Numbered from the stretch's first letter, positions 47,181-55,858 are shown. The stretch is 64,000 nucleotides of DNA from Prolixibacter sp. SD074 (GCF_009617895.1 NZ_BLAW01000001.1:983001-1047000); one strand, 5' to 3'. The notes: generated by a model not told the origin, from the letters alone. Translations and numbers: made by a program.

Positions 47181-47723
47181 ATGTTCAAAAAAGCTTTCCA
47201 AACCGTTACGCTGAAAAGGCTTCATAAAAAGTCTCAGAAACAAGGACGTAACGTACTGGTCAATACATTCAACACGGCGAAATCTGCAGCGATTCTGTGG
47301 TATCCCGAAGATGACGGAGCAATGGAAAGCTATGAACATATGAGAAAAGTTCTTACAGAGCACGGCATTAGCGCCCGGGGATTGGCGTTGGTTGATTCAG
47401 AAGACGAAAAAGAAACGTTCAGTAAAGCATCGCATTCGCGGTTCTTTACAGGAAAAGAGATCGACTGGAAAGGAAATCCCAGGATGGACGACCTCAAAAG
47501 TTTTGTAAATACCAAATATGATCTGCTTTTGGATTTGTCCATTTCGGAACTGATACCACTACAGAGCATTTTGGTCAACTCTGCAGCCAGTTTTAAAGTT
47601 GGCTGGAAAGAGCCGGAAAACAATTTTTATGACTTAACCGTGGAAATCTCAGGGAAAAAGAATTGCCGTTATCTGACCGAACAGATTATTCACTATTTGG
47701 ATTACATCAATCGAATAGATTAA
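47181..47723 (+). CDS. DUF6913-like protein
   Basis: 180 aa, no signal peptide. NTFNTAKSAAILWYPEDDGA and the middle FVNTKYDLLLDLSISELIPL, then a C-terminal NFYDLTVEISGKKNCRYLTE. I recall this as a Bacteroidota-specific family (DUF6913) almost always placed directly upstream of dapA, as here (5-bp gap). The fold looks like an alpha/beta domain of unknown function. The neighbour suggests co-transcription with lysine/peptidoglycan precursor synthesis, not a direct enzymatic role. Confidence 0.8.
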   Translation: MFKKAFQTVTLKRLHKKSQKQGRNVLVNTFNTAKSAAILWYPEDDGAMESYEHMRKVLTEHGISARGLALVDSEDEKETFSKASHSRFFTGKEIDWKGNPRMDDLKSFVNTKYDLLLDLSISELIPLQSILVNSAASFKVGWKEPENNFYDLTVEISGKKNCRYLTEQIIHYLDYINRID

Positions 47724-47728
47724 GCATT

Positions 47729-48610
47729 ATGGGACAAAAGTTTAGTGGAGCAGGTGCCGCTCTCATAACACCATTTAAAGAAGATAGCACAATTGATTTT
47801 GATGCACTTGGAAATTTAGTCGGGGATATGATTTCCGGAGGCATCGACTTTCTCGTTGTTTTAGGAACAACAGCCGAAACCGCTACCCTTTCGCAGGAAG
47901 AAAAGAAAAATGTAATTGATTTTATTGCCGAAAAAAATGCCGGACGACTTCCCATCGTTGTGGGCGCCGGAGGAAATAACACGAAAGAAGTAGTTGAAGG
48001 ACTGAAAAACCTGGATGCAGATAAGATCGACGGAATTCTTTCTGTTGTCCCTTATTACAACAAACCCACGCAGGAAGGCATTTACCAACATTTTATGCAG
48101 ATTGCCAAATACAGTCCGGTCCCTGTTATTCTGTATAATGTTCCCGGTCGTACCGGTATGAATATGGATGCAGCAACGACCATAAGACTGGCCGAAGCTT
48201 CCGACAAATTAATCGCTATTAAAGAAGCCTCAGGCGATTTGAATGAACTCGCTATCATTCTCCGCGACCGTCCCGAAAACTTCGCTGTTTTTTCCGGTGA
48301 CGACGGCTTGACTGTCCCGGCTATTTCTTTGGGCGCCGACGGAGTTATATCTGTAATTGCCAATGGATTTCCGGCGCAAGTAGCTAAAATGGTGCATTTA
48401 GCAGCAAGTGGAGATTTCCGGAAAGCGTCGGCACAACACATGCAGTTTCTAAAACTTTTCAATCTTCTTTTTGTTGAAGGTAACCCGGGAGGGATTAAAG
48501 CGGCATTGAATGTAAAAGGCAAAGTACAGAATGTTTTACGTTTGCCTTTAACAAAAATCAGTGAAATCATTTACCGGGAAATTGCCGAAGAAATGAAAAA
48601 GATCAACTGA
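47729..48610 (+). CDS. dapA: 4-hydroxy-tetrahydrodipicolinate synthase
   Basis: 293 aa from the ATG at 47729 (the longer frame adds a spurious stretch overlapping DUF6913). VVLGTTAETATLSQEEK, the tyrosine in PVILYNVPGRTGMN and the Schiff-base lysine in KLIAIKEASGDLN are the family signatures. Condenses pyruvate with aspartate semialdehyde, first step to diaminopimelate and lysine. Directly downstream of DUF6913, upstream of a lipoprotein gene 39 bp away. Confidence 0.97.
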   Translation: MGQKFSGAGAALITPFKEDSTIDFDALGNLVGDMISGGIDFLVVLGTTAETATLSQEEKKNVIDFIAEKNAGRLPIVVGAGGNNTKEVVEGLKNLDADKIDGILSVVPYYNKPTQEGIYQHFMQIAKYSPVPVILYNVPGRTGMNMDAATTIRLAEASDKLIAIKEASGDLNELAIILRDRPENFAVFSGDDGLTVPAISLGADGVISVIANGFPAQVAKMVHLAASGDFRKASAQHMQFLKLFNLLFVEGNPGGIKAALNVKGKVQNVLRLPLTKISEIIYREIAEEMKKIN

Positions 48611-48649
48611 TAACTGACGAGTAATCGTTATCTTGCGCCACCAAACATT

Positions 48650-49186
48650 ATGAGATTTACCGCCATCTATATTATTTTTCTGGCGGGCCTTTTGCAGGCC
48701 TGCAGTCCCCAGGTTTCCAGGCAGGTGCAGGAACCAGGCATGGAAACGCCGGATCCGGCTTTAAGCATTGTCTATTTTCCATCGAAACTTCAACACAGTC
48801 TGCTTAATTCAAGTTGGTTGAAAAAAACCGGGAAAGATTACGCGACAGAACGACCGGTTTGTATTATTGGGAGTATTGTGATTCCGGCTTCACTTGGCAC
48901 ATCAGCAAAAGCAGTTGTTCCCGTCGTCGAGGCCAAGCTGGCTGCTTCCGGTTTATTAAGGGTTATCCATGGAGGAGACAGAAGGGGCCTGATCTTTTCA
49001 ACGACTACGCCCCCATCAGAAAAGGCGCAGCTAAACTGGGCTGCCGGGCAAAAGGCCGATTATCTGTTGACCGGTGAAGTGGTTCGTAAATCGGGAAACG
49101 GAAAATACAAGGTACACTACCAAATGAAATCCGTTCCTAACGGGAAAAAAGTCTGGGAAGATTCTGTTACCATCGACATGCAATAA
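48650..49186 (+). CDS. Lipoprotein, LpoB-like
   Basis: 178 aa. Lipobox LLQAC at residues 14-18. The mature part (about 50-178) has an alpha/beta arrangement similar to LpoB-like activators of penicillin-binding proteins: VPVVEAKLAASGLLRVIHGG, KADYLLTGEVVRKSGNGKYK and a closing VWEDSVTIDMQ. LpoB-like assignment is tentative. Anchored to a membrane facing the periplasm. Convergent with cysQ: the stop codons are directly adjacent (49186 and 49187). Confidence 0.7.
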   Translation: MRFTAIYIIFLAGLLQACSPQVSRQVQEPGMETPDPALSIVYFPSKLQHSLLNSSWLKKTGKDYATERPVCIIGSIVIPASLGTSAKAVVPVVEAKLAASGLLRVIHGGDRRGLIFSTTTPPSEKAQLNWAAGQKADYLLTGEVVRKSGNGKYKVHYQMKSVPNGKKVWEDSVTIDMQ

Positions 49187-49993
49187 TCAACGGCTGACCC
49201 GGAACCAGGGCTGGTAAAAATCCTTTTTATTATAAACCATCGGCTTACCATTCCATTGCGTTACTTCGCATCCGGATGCTTCGCAGATAGCGTGGCCGGC
49301 AGCGATATCCCACTCCATGATATTACTCAAACGCGGATAACAATCGGCGGTCCCTTCGGCCACCATGCACATTTTTAATGAGCTTCCGCGAATAATCACA
49401 TCTACGTTATCTTTTCCCTTTTCGGCCATTATTTTGTCGAAATAGGCGCTGGTTTCCTTATTCATGTGTGATAAGCTTCCAACAAGCGTAAACTTTTCAT
49501 GCTGATTTTTCAGCGGAAGCTGAACGCCTTTGGCAAAAATCTGCCCTGCCGAAAGCGTATCAGCATTGGCTGTGCGGTACGCTCCTTTATCGGCACTGCC
49601 AAAATAGAGATATCCGGTAACCGGGACGTAAATCACGCCCAATACCGGCTGGTTTTTATCGATAAGCGCAATATTCACCGTAAAATCATCGCCGTTACGA
49701 ATAAACTCTTTTGTGCCATCGAGCGGATCAATCATCCAGAAATAATCCCACTTCTGCCGCTCTTCATATGAAGGAAATATTTCTTCTTCGCTTAAAAAGG
49801 GGAAACCATAAGGAGTAAGCATTTCAATAATCACCCGGCTGGCTTCCTTGTCAGCCAGTGTAACCGGACTGTCATCTTCCTTGTACTCCACTTCCAGTTC
49901 CCTTGACCGATGAACTTTCATAATGGCTTCACCAGCTTCCAATGCTGCACGAATGGCTGGCTTCAATAATGATTTGGGTTCAAATTTATCCAT
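49187..49993 (-). CDS. cysQ: 3'(2'),5'-bisphosphate nucleotidase (CysQ type)
   Basis: 268 aa. DPLDGTKEFIRNGDDFTVNI holds the metal-binding DPLDGT motif, preceded by the EE pair in FLSEEEIFP, and the C-terminal NIMEWDIAAGHAICEASG is the second diagnostic box (WDIAAG). Removes the 3' phosphate from PAP/PAPS, recycling an inhibitor of sulfur assimilation, in the cytoplasm. Ends base-to-base against the LpoB-like gene. Confidence 0.95.
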   Translation of the reverse strand: MDKFEPKSLLKPAIRAALEAGEAIMKVHRSRELEVEYKEDDSPVTLADKEASRVIIEMLTPYGFPFLSEEEIFPSYEERQKWDYFWMIDPLDGTKEFIRNGDDFTVNIALIDKNQPVLGVIYVPVTGYLYFGSADKGAYRTANADTLSAGQIFAKGVQLPLKNQHEKFTLVGSLSHMNKETSAYFDKIMAEKGKDNVDVIIRGSSLKMCMVAEGTADCYPRLSNIMEWDIAAGHAICEASGCEVTQWNGKPMVYNKKDFYQPWFRVSR

Positions 49994-50086
49994 AATATAT
50001 TTTCAAACCCGGTAAAGATAGGAAAGTTCAACTGCCTGCAAAATTCGCCGTTCAACAAAAAGAGAGATCTGTTATCTTTGCATTTG

Positions 50087-51475
50087 ATGTATGCCATAAT
50101 TGACATAGAAACCACCGGGACCAGTCACCGGAACGGGAAAATTACTGAAATTGCTGTCTACATTCACGATGGTCAACAGGTTACGGATTCATTCGTCAGC
50201 CTCATCAATCCGGAGTGCTTCATCCCATACAACATTACCCGGTTGACCGGCATTTCCAACGAGATGGTGGCTGACGCGCCCAAGTTCTACGAAGTGGCCA
50301 AACAGCTTGTAGAGATTACGGCAGGGCAGATTTTTGTGGCACATAATGTGACATTCGACTACAACTTTGTCAAGGAAGAATTTAAACGACTGGGATACGA
50401 TTACCGCCGGAAAACGCTTTGTACGGTTCAGCTGAGCCGAAAATTACTTCCGGGGCACCGCTCCTATTCATTGGGAAACCTATGCTCCGATTTGAATATC
50501 TCGATCGATGGACGCCACCGGGCCGGCGGCGATGCTTTTGCTACCGTGAAATTGTTCGAAATTCTGATACGGCAGAATAACGAGCAAACGCAGAATCTGT
50601 TTTCCAATGCTCCGAAAGAGCTTTCGAAAGAAACACTCGAAGCACTTCCCGGGCAGACCGGCGTGTACTACTTTCTGAATGACCCGGGAGAAATCATCTA
50701 CATCGGGAAAAGCAAGGACATCCATCAACGGGTTCTTTCGCACCTGGCCAACAACAGCACGAAGAAGGCCATCGAAATGCGCAGCAAACTGGTGAACATC
50801 GATTGGCAGATTACCGGCAGCGAGTTGGTTTCGCTGTTGCTCGAGTCGGATGAGATTAAAAGTCATCAGCCATTGTACAACCGGGCGCTACGGCGTACCC
50901 GTTTCCACTATGGCTTGTTTACTTACCAGGATGAAGCGGGTTACCAGCGCTTCGAAGTCAGGAAGATTATCGACGGGAAATTGCCGCTGACCAGTTTTTA
51001 TTCGGCTGCTGAAGCCAAAGAATATTTGCATGATTTGGTTGACAAATACCAATTATGCCAAAAGCTCTGCGGCCTGTATCAAACCGATGGTTCCTGCTTT
51101 CACTACGAAATAAAGAGTTGCAACGGTGCCTGCATCGGCGAAGAAGCACCTGATGATTACAACCAACGGGCTGAAATGGCGGCAGCTAAGCTTCAGTTTC
51201 GTTCGCCCAACTTTTTCATTCTGGAAGAGGGACGCAGGAAAGGCGAATGGGTTGTCGTAAAAGTACAGAATGGCCGTTACACAGGCTTTGGTTACGTCGA
51301 CGAAGAAAATTCGAACGAAGGTATTGGAGCCCTGCACGGTTGCATTTCTTCCCGGCAGGACAACCGCGATACCCAGGGAATCATTCGCAGTTACCTGAAG
51401 AAGCATCCGGCAACGCGCATCATTGAATTTGATCCTGGAGAACGGCCAGATCTGGCAGGTGAACGGAAATTATGA
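50087..51475 (+). CDS. DnaQ-type exonuclease fused to GIY-YIG (UvrC-like) domain
   Basis: 462 aa from the ATG at 50087 (the TTG 9 bp upstream is less likely). Residues 1-160: DEDDh exonuclease (AIIDIETTG, HNVTFDYNFV, HRAGGDAFAT). Residues about 200-280: GIY-YIG nuclease of the UvrC/Cho kind (GVYYFLNDPGEIIYIGKSKD). The rest is a UvrC-like linker with a CNGACIG cysteine segment. The fusion joins a proofreading-type exonuclease to a DNA-incising domain and is known in Bacteroidota and Actinobacteria; it probably acts in DNA repair. Confidence 0.93.
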   Translation: MYAIIDIETTGTSHRNGKITEIAVYIHDGQQVTDSFVSLINPECFIPYNITRLTGISNEMVADAPKFYEVAKQLVEITAGQIFVAHNVTFDYNFVKEEFKRLGYDYRRKTLCTVQLSRKLLPGHRSYSLGNLCSDLNISIDGRHRAGGDAFATVKLFEILIRQNNEQTQNLFSNAPKELSKETLEALPGQTGVYYFLNDPGEIIYIGKSKDIHQRVLSHLANNSTKKAIEMRSKLVNIDWQITGSELVSLLLESDEIKSHQPLYNRALRRTRFHYGLFTYQDEAGYQRFEVRKIIDGKLPLTSFYSAAEAKEYLHDLVDKYQLCQKLCGLYQTDGSCFHYEIKSCNGACIGEEAPDDYNQRAEMAAAKLQFRSPNFFILEEGRRKGEWVVVKVQNGRYTGFGYVDEENSNEGIGALHGCISSRQDNRDTQGIIRSYLKKHPATRIIEFDPGERPDLAGERKL

Positions 51476-51868
51476 CGACCGAAAAAGGGGTTTGGATGGG
51501 GCCCCCGATGCCCGGTTTTGAGCAATTTTTTTTACATTGAGGAACCGAAATAACTAACAAGATGAGAGTCGATCACCAAATCGAACGAACAAGTAGCCGT
51601 TGTCACCCTAAACCCGAAATGGATATGGGGCGCCCCCAAACAGTACCAAAACATGAATCGAGTACAACAACAGAGATTTACACCCATATATCAAAACGAT
51701 ATATTGAAAAGATTAAAAATCCATTGGATGAACTTTTCGAAAATTCAACATAATAATGTACACAATACATCCCAATATGGGTGTATAACAACAACTCATC
51801 AGTTGATATAAGAGAAATAACAACAATATTGATACACACTAGTTGGCACACATTAAAATGAAATAAGG
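51476..51868. other. Junction of core genome and accessory region
   Basis: About 390 bp. Holds the integrase fragment described separately. The last part (51780-51868) is AT-rich and has a GTTGGCA core-like site at 51842-51848 just before the lipoprotein gene, a possible attI/attC-type recombination point. No other gene. Confidence 0.5.
51649..51753 (+). pseudogene. C-terminal fragment of an IntI-like tyrosine recombinase
   Basis: The last 34 codons of a tyrosine recombinase: ESSTTTEIYTHISKRYIEKI, then KNPLDELFENST and a stop. TEIYTH contains the catalytic tyrosine, and KNPLDEL resembles the RSPLDAL ending of integron integrases. Only this scrap remains; upstream codons are unrelated. The two attC-like sites downstream favour an integron integrase over other recombinases. 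Confidence 0.65.
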
Positions 51869-52822
51869 ATGAAACTAAATCAATTAGTCTTAACTGTCCT
51901 ACTAATCGGACTATTTGCATGTAAGGATTCCAAGGATAAGATTGTAATTCATGGAGAAATTATAGGAGAAATACCTGAAAAAGTAGAATACACCAATCCT
52001 ATTCATGGTATTTGTAATTGGAATTTTACAAAATCTGCTCAAGCCGATTCGCTTGGAAATTTTCAAATTGAGACGACATCAAAAGAACCCATATTCATAA
52101 AAATAAGAACTTCTTATACCGAACAGGGGACATTGATTGCAGAACCGGGTAAAACCTATTATATTCGTTTCAACTTGAATGATAAAGAAAATATTTTCTC
52201 TGTTGCAGATAAAAGCTCCATCATCCAGGAAACCTATAACAAGTTTCCAAACCCGGAACATATCCAGCTTGGAGCAAGAGAATTCTTACGAGATACAATA
52301 GCAACTAAAATTAAGGAAACAATTAACCAAAGAAGAACAGCAGAAATTGCGGAATTTGAAAAATTGTATTCAGATAAATTGATTTCCAGAGATGTATTCG
52401 ATTTTGTAAAAACTGATAGAAATTGCTATTACGATGCTGTTTTAGCAACCATAGCATGGATAAAAGATTTAATGACCATACAGAGAGGGGAAAGAGTATT
52501 TACAAAAGAATTTGAAAATTTATGGAAAGAAACATTTAAGCAACCTCTTTTTTCAAATCCTGAAATTGTTAAATCGCAATGGTTCAATTTTTATGCTGAA
52601 AGTTATATCTACTTTCAGGAATATGTGAATGGTAATTTTACAAAAGAAAAATTAGAAGCATTAAGAGAATCAGACCAAACCAAAAACTACCGTGTAAATA
52701 ATGCAAAAGAATATCTTCCTGCAGCGTTTTGTGAAGACTACTTAGCTAATTATTTATACCAAGAAAGTATTCAGAAAAAATATGAGAAAGAACTCATCGG
52801 ATTATTTAATGATTTGAATTAG
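51869..52822 (+). pseudogene. N-terminal half of a TlpA-like lipoprotein, cut by IS1595
   Basis: Lipoprotein signal MKLNQLVLTVLLIGLFAC with lipobox, then a DUF4369-like beta domain (KIVIHGEIIGEIPEKVEY, FIKIRTSYTEQGTLIAEPGK) and a helical linker. The native frame runs to 52813; the last codons and stop come from the IS. Joining 52813 to 53787 restores LIGLFNDFKTDYPES and an uninterrupted protein of about 491 aa. Such proteins (DUF4369-thioredoxin) are membrane-bound thiol-disulfide reductases in Bacteroidota. Confidence 0.9.
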
Positions 52823-53778
52823 GCTCTTTGTAAATACAATAGAAATGTCTACTTTAGGGGGAAATATTATAAAAATGGAGAACAAATTCAGAAGCCTTAC
52901 TATTTTTGAGTTTCAGGAACGTTTCCCTGACGAAGATTCTTGTTATCAATATTTGACTGAACTAAAATGGGGGACTGGCTTTGTTTGCCCCAATTGTGGA
53001 CACACCAATTATTGTAACGGAAAGCGCCTATTCGACAGACAGTGTACCAGTTGCCACCGAATCTCCTCCCCAACGAGCGGGACATTGTTTCACCAGTTAA
53101 AGTTCTCGGTATTAAAGGCCTTTTACATTGTTTATTATGTAAGTACGAGTAAAAAAGGGATCAGCAGTACGGAACTAAGCAGAAAGCTTGGGTTAAGACA
53201 AAAGACCTGCTGGAAGTTCAAAGGCAAGGTAATGAAAGCCATGGAAAGCAGTGGCAACCATAAAATCGATGGCAAGGCCGAAGTTGATGAAACAGTTGTC
53301 GGCGGCCAGGAAGAAGGGGTTGTGGGGAGAAAAAACGGCAAAAAGAAGTTGGTTGTATTTGCCATTGAGAGAAACGGCAAAGGAGTTAGCCGTATGTACG
53401 GAAAGGTCATCAAGCAGAGCAGTTCGAAGGAACTTGGTGGGTTTATGAAAATGACCATTGAGACAAGTGCACAAATAAAGACAGATAAATGGCGAGGATA
53501 TTCCCCTTTGGTAAAAGACTTCAGTAATCTTGTGCAGGTTGATTCAGGGAAAAAGGGCGGCAACTTCCCTGACTTGCACAGGTGTATTATGGGCTTCAAA
53601 GGCTGGCTCCGGGGCATGCACCACCAAGTCGAAAATTTGCAAGCCTATATTGATGAATACTGCTACCGGTTTAACCGAAGTAATATGAAGGAAAGAATCT
53701 TCGATAGCCTTTTAACCAGAATGGTTAATGCAGAGCCCTTCCCTTATAAACAAAGTATTATTTAAATGCCTAATTCAA
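52814..53778 (+). mobile_element. Complete IS1595-family (ISXO2-like) element, 965 bp
   Basis: Terminal repeats TTGAATTAGGC at 52814-52824 and its reverse complement GCCTAATTCAA at 53768-53778. Flanked by a perfect 8-bp target duplication TTAATGAT at 52806-52813 and 53779-53786, the duplication length known for IS1595. One intact transposase on the plus strand. Inserted in a cassette gene of the integron relic. Confidence 0.95.
52875..53765 (+). CDS. IS1595-family transposase
   Basis: 296 aa from the ATG at 52875 (an ATG 30 bp upstream is possible). N-terminal zinc ribbon (CPNCGHTNYCNGK ... CTSCH), then the ISXO2-like DDE domain: EVDETVVGG with the first aspartate, the second in SAQIKTDKWRGY, a catalytic asparagine/histidine region in FKGWLRGMHHQVENLQAYID and the closing YCYRFNRSN. 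Full length, no damage. Coding covers nearly the entire element. Confidence 0.96.
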   Translation: MENKFRSLTIFEFQERFPDEDSCYQYLTELKWGTGFVCPNCGHTNYCNGKRLFDRQCTSCHRISSPTSGTLFHQLKFSVLKAFYIVYYVSTSKKGISSTELSRKLGLRQKTCWKFKGKVMKAMESSGNHKIDGKAEVDETVVGGQEEGVVGRKNGKKKLVVFAIERNGKGVSRMYGKVIKQSSSKELGGFMKMTIETSAQIKTDKWRGYSPLVKDFSNLVQVDSGKKGGNFPDLHRCIMGFKGWLRGMHHQVENLQAYIDEYCYRFNRSNMKERIFDSLLTRMVNAEPFPYKQSII

Positions 53779-53786
53779 TTAATGAT

Positions 53787-54317
53787 TTTAAAACCGACTA
53801 CCCTGAAAGCGCATACATCCCGTACATTTCACCGCTGATTGATGAAATAATTGAATTTCACAAAACAGCTGAATCCGGCTTTAGTGAGAAGACCAAATTT
53901 ATTAAAAATTATCAGAATCTGAATACGTTAGCTGAAATTGCAAACACTTTGCCTCAGGGTAAAATTTACGTCGATGTTTGGGCAACCTGGTGTGGACCAT
54001 GCAAAGCTGAATTTGCACACAAAAAGGAATTAAAAACATTATTGCAAAAAAACGGCATTCAAATACTATACATATCAGTAGACCGCGACCAAGACTCAAT
54101 TCAATGGAAAAACATGGTAAAGTTTTATAACCTTGAAGGTTTTCATGTAAGAGCGAATAAAGAACTTAACGCAGAACTAAGAAAAATATTTGACAGACAG
54201 GGTTCAATTAGTATCCCATGGTATATTTTAATGGACAGTAATGGGGAAATTCTAAAAAAACATGCAAGCCGACCATCTCAAATAAATGAGTTAGAAAAAG
54301 AAATTAGTGAAAAATAA
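53787..54317 (+). pseudogene. C-terminal half of the TlpA-like lipoprotein
   Basis: Continues the native frame after one copy of the target duplication. The thioredoxin domain has the WCGPC active site in KIYVDVWATWCGPCKAEF and the cis-proline SIPWYI later. A start codon inside the IS end (ATG at 53766) could give a 183-aa soluble piece without signal peptide, so a cytoplasmic fragment might be made, but the exported enzyme is lost. Confidence 0.9.
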
Positions 54318-54510
54318 CGTGTGGTAATGCAAATGTAATGCGGACGGGCGTGGTATTCCAGCGTTTTCGCCCCGTTCAGCCACCGCCAATCCGTCTTTGA
54401 CGGATGACGGTTTTAAAATGATATTTAATAAAAAGCTGGCTTGGCTCCGTGCGGGTTTGACAGGAAACCGTTTCAAAGTCCCGCACTCCACCTGCACCAA
54501 CCGTTGTGCG
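54312..54510. other. attC-like site 1 (integron cassette recombination site)
   Basis: The region between the thioredoxin gene and the next gene is bounded by complementary ends: AACG-TG-TGGT-AATGC at 54316-54330 and GCACC-A-ACCGTT at 54494-54505. Rightmost core G^TTGTGC at 54503-54509 (pattern GTTRRRY with one mismatch). Inside are several further inverted repeats (e.g. CGTCTTTGACG, GGGCG...CGCCC), so a long imperfect palindrome of about 195 bp as in large attC sites. Spacing, GC-rich contrast with the AT-rich genes around it, and position directly after a stop codon all fit an attC. Confidence 0.6.
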
Positions 54511-54596
54511 TCAGCATAAAAAGACATTCTAAGAGACAAAAGTGAAAATTGAAGGATTATATTATATTACCATATTGAAAAAGACAATATACGCAT

Positions 54597-55202
54597 ATGA
54601 TAGACATTGAATTTTTTATAGAGAATTTTAAATCAACAATTTTGCAAGACATCAATATGCAACCTTGGGAAGTTGTTGAAAATTTACAACATATATTATC
54701 ACAGCATTTAAGGAAATTAAGTGCTGACTACAAAATTGAGAACAATATTGCTATACACAAATCCGCAACCATTGAAAAAGGAGTAGTGTTGAAGGGAATA
54801 ATTATTGTTTCAGAAAATTGCTTTATAGGTGCGAATGCATATTTGCGCGGACCAATTTTCTTAAGTAAATCTGTTCGAATTGGACCGAGTTCTGAAATAA
54901 AGCAATCCATAATTTTTGACAATTCTGCTATTGCACATTTTAACTATATTGGGAATAGTATAATTGGGCAGAATACAAATTTTGAAGCAGGTTCAATTTG
55001 TGCGAACCATTATAATGAAAGACAGGAGAAAAGAATTTTTGTAAAACAAAACAATCAATTAATTGACACAAAAATTGAAAAGTTCGGGTCGTTAGTTGGA
55101 GATAATTCTAAAATTGGAGCGAACGCAGTTTTATCACCAGGGACAATTTTAGAAAAGAACAGTGTTGTAAAACGACTTGAACTAATTGAACAAATAAAAT
55201 GA
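54597..55202 (+). CDS. Left-handed beta-helix (hexapeptide-repeat) protein, GlmU C-terminus-like
   Basis: 201 aa. Hexapeptide repeats from about residue 55 to 185: AIHKSATIEKGVVLKG, CFIGANAYLRG, VRIGPSSEIKQS, and FNYIGNSIIGQNTNFEAGSI, the last resembling the acetyltransferase half of GlmU and related nucleotidyl transferases. No nucleotidyl transferase domain. Probably a sugar acyl- or nucleotide-transferase remnant domain acting in the cytoplasm. AT-rich compared with its attC-like flanks, as cassette genes often are. Confidence 0.85.
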   Translation: MIDIEFFIENFKSTILQDINMQPWEVVENLQHILSQHLRKLSADYKIENNIAIHKSATIEKGVVLKGIIIVSENCFIGANAYLRGPIFLSKSVRIGPSSEIKQSIIFDNSAIAHFNYIGNSIIGQNTNFEAGSICANHYNERQEKRIFVKQNNQLIDTKIEKFGSLVGDNSKIGANAVLSPGTILEKNSVVKRLELIEQIK

Positions 55203-55215
55203 CAAAAAGCCGAAC

Positions 55216-55356
55216 GCACAACATTTTAGGAATTAAGGCACAGTTGGGCACTGAAAAAAGGCAGTAGGTTTGCATACTTACTGCCTTTTTTAGGGTAACA
55301 GCGCTCAAAATGCACGCCCAATTGTGTTTTAATTCGTGTTGGGCAACCGGTTGTGC
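55216..55356. other. attC-like site 2
   Basis: Starts with GCACAAC (55216-55222) and ends with its exact complement GTTGTGC (55350-55356), 141 bp, inside the known attC size range. CACAGTTGGGCA and TGCACGCCCAATTGTG form the inner L-type arms. A terminator hairpin (GGCAGTA...TACTGCC, T6, at 55260-55291) lies in the loop. The end core matches that of site 1 (GTTGTGC), as expected for cassettes from one array. Confidence 0.65.
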
Positions 55357-55388
55357 AATTTTTCAAAGAACGATTTGCAGGGTAGGCA

Positions 55389-55688
55389 CTATCCGGGTTC
55401 CCACGGAACATCTTTCACCAAACCGGCAAAACGCAACCTCCCTTTTTTGCTTACCGGGCAGTTAGGCTGCCGGAAGTTTTGGATACATTCCAGGATTTCA
55501 GTCCACACCGTATCCTGTTTCCCTAAAATACGGATTCCATCTTCCAAAGCTTCTTCTTTTTGGTTTTCAGTTTCCTGTGCCAGCAGTTGTTTTGCCGTTT
55601 CGATGTTTTGTTTACGGTAACAGCCCGATAAAATCCCGGAACGGGTGTCCGGATTATCCGGACAGTGATTCCGGAAACATCCGGACAC
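55389..55688 (-). pseudogene. Unrecognised ORF fragment
   Basis: A 99-codon minus-strand frame with a GTG at its start but no convincing signal. Segment ETAKQLLAQETENQKEEALE and VWTEILECIQNFRQPNC look protein-like. It begins in a cluster of CCGGA palindromes that resembles an insertion-sequence end. I cannot name the family. Possibly part of a broken transposable element. Confidence 0.25.
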
Positions 55689-55790
55689 TAAATTAGGCCT
55701 GTTTATCTTGCTTTTTCAAATAAAGGAAAAGCGATGAAGCAAACAGACATGAAAAAAGTAAGAGAATTATTGCAATTAGTTATTTTGCAG
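55640..55790. mobile_element. Possible IS21-type end and start of an IstA-like ORF
   Basis: TGTCCGGATTATCCGGACAG and TTCCGGAAACATCCGGACAC (55645-55688) repeat TGTCCGG-type palindromes as seen at some IS21-family ends (inference). About 45 bp downstream on the plus strand a short frame starts MKQTDMKKVRELLQL, a pattern resembling the beginning of IstA, and stops after some 42 codons. Remnant only. Confidence 0.3.
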
Positions 55791-55858
55791 TATCCGCCCG
55801 GGCACGGGCATCTTTCACAGCTCCGTAAAACTCCCCACCCTGCCGGGCAAAAATTGTT

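Noticed and set aside
52817-52820. 4-bp AATT target duplication for the IS1595 element
   Set aside because: A longer reading with TIR TTGAATTAGGC and an 8-bp duplication TTAATGAT fits the family and restores the frame better.
53766-53786. Independent gene start for the thioredoxin half
   Set aside because: The ATG belongs to the insertion-sequence end; the frame is the continuation of the interrupted lipoprotein gene.
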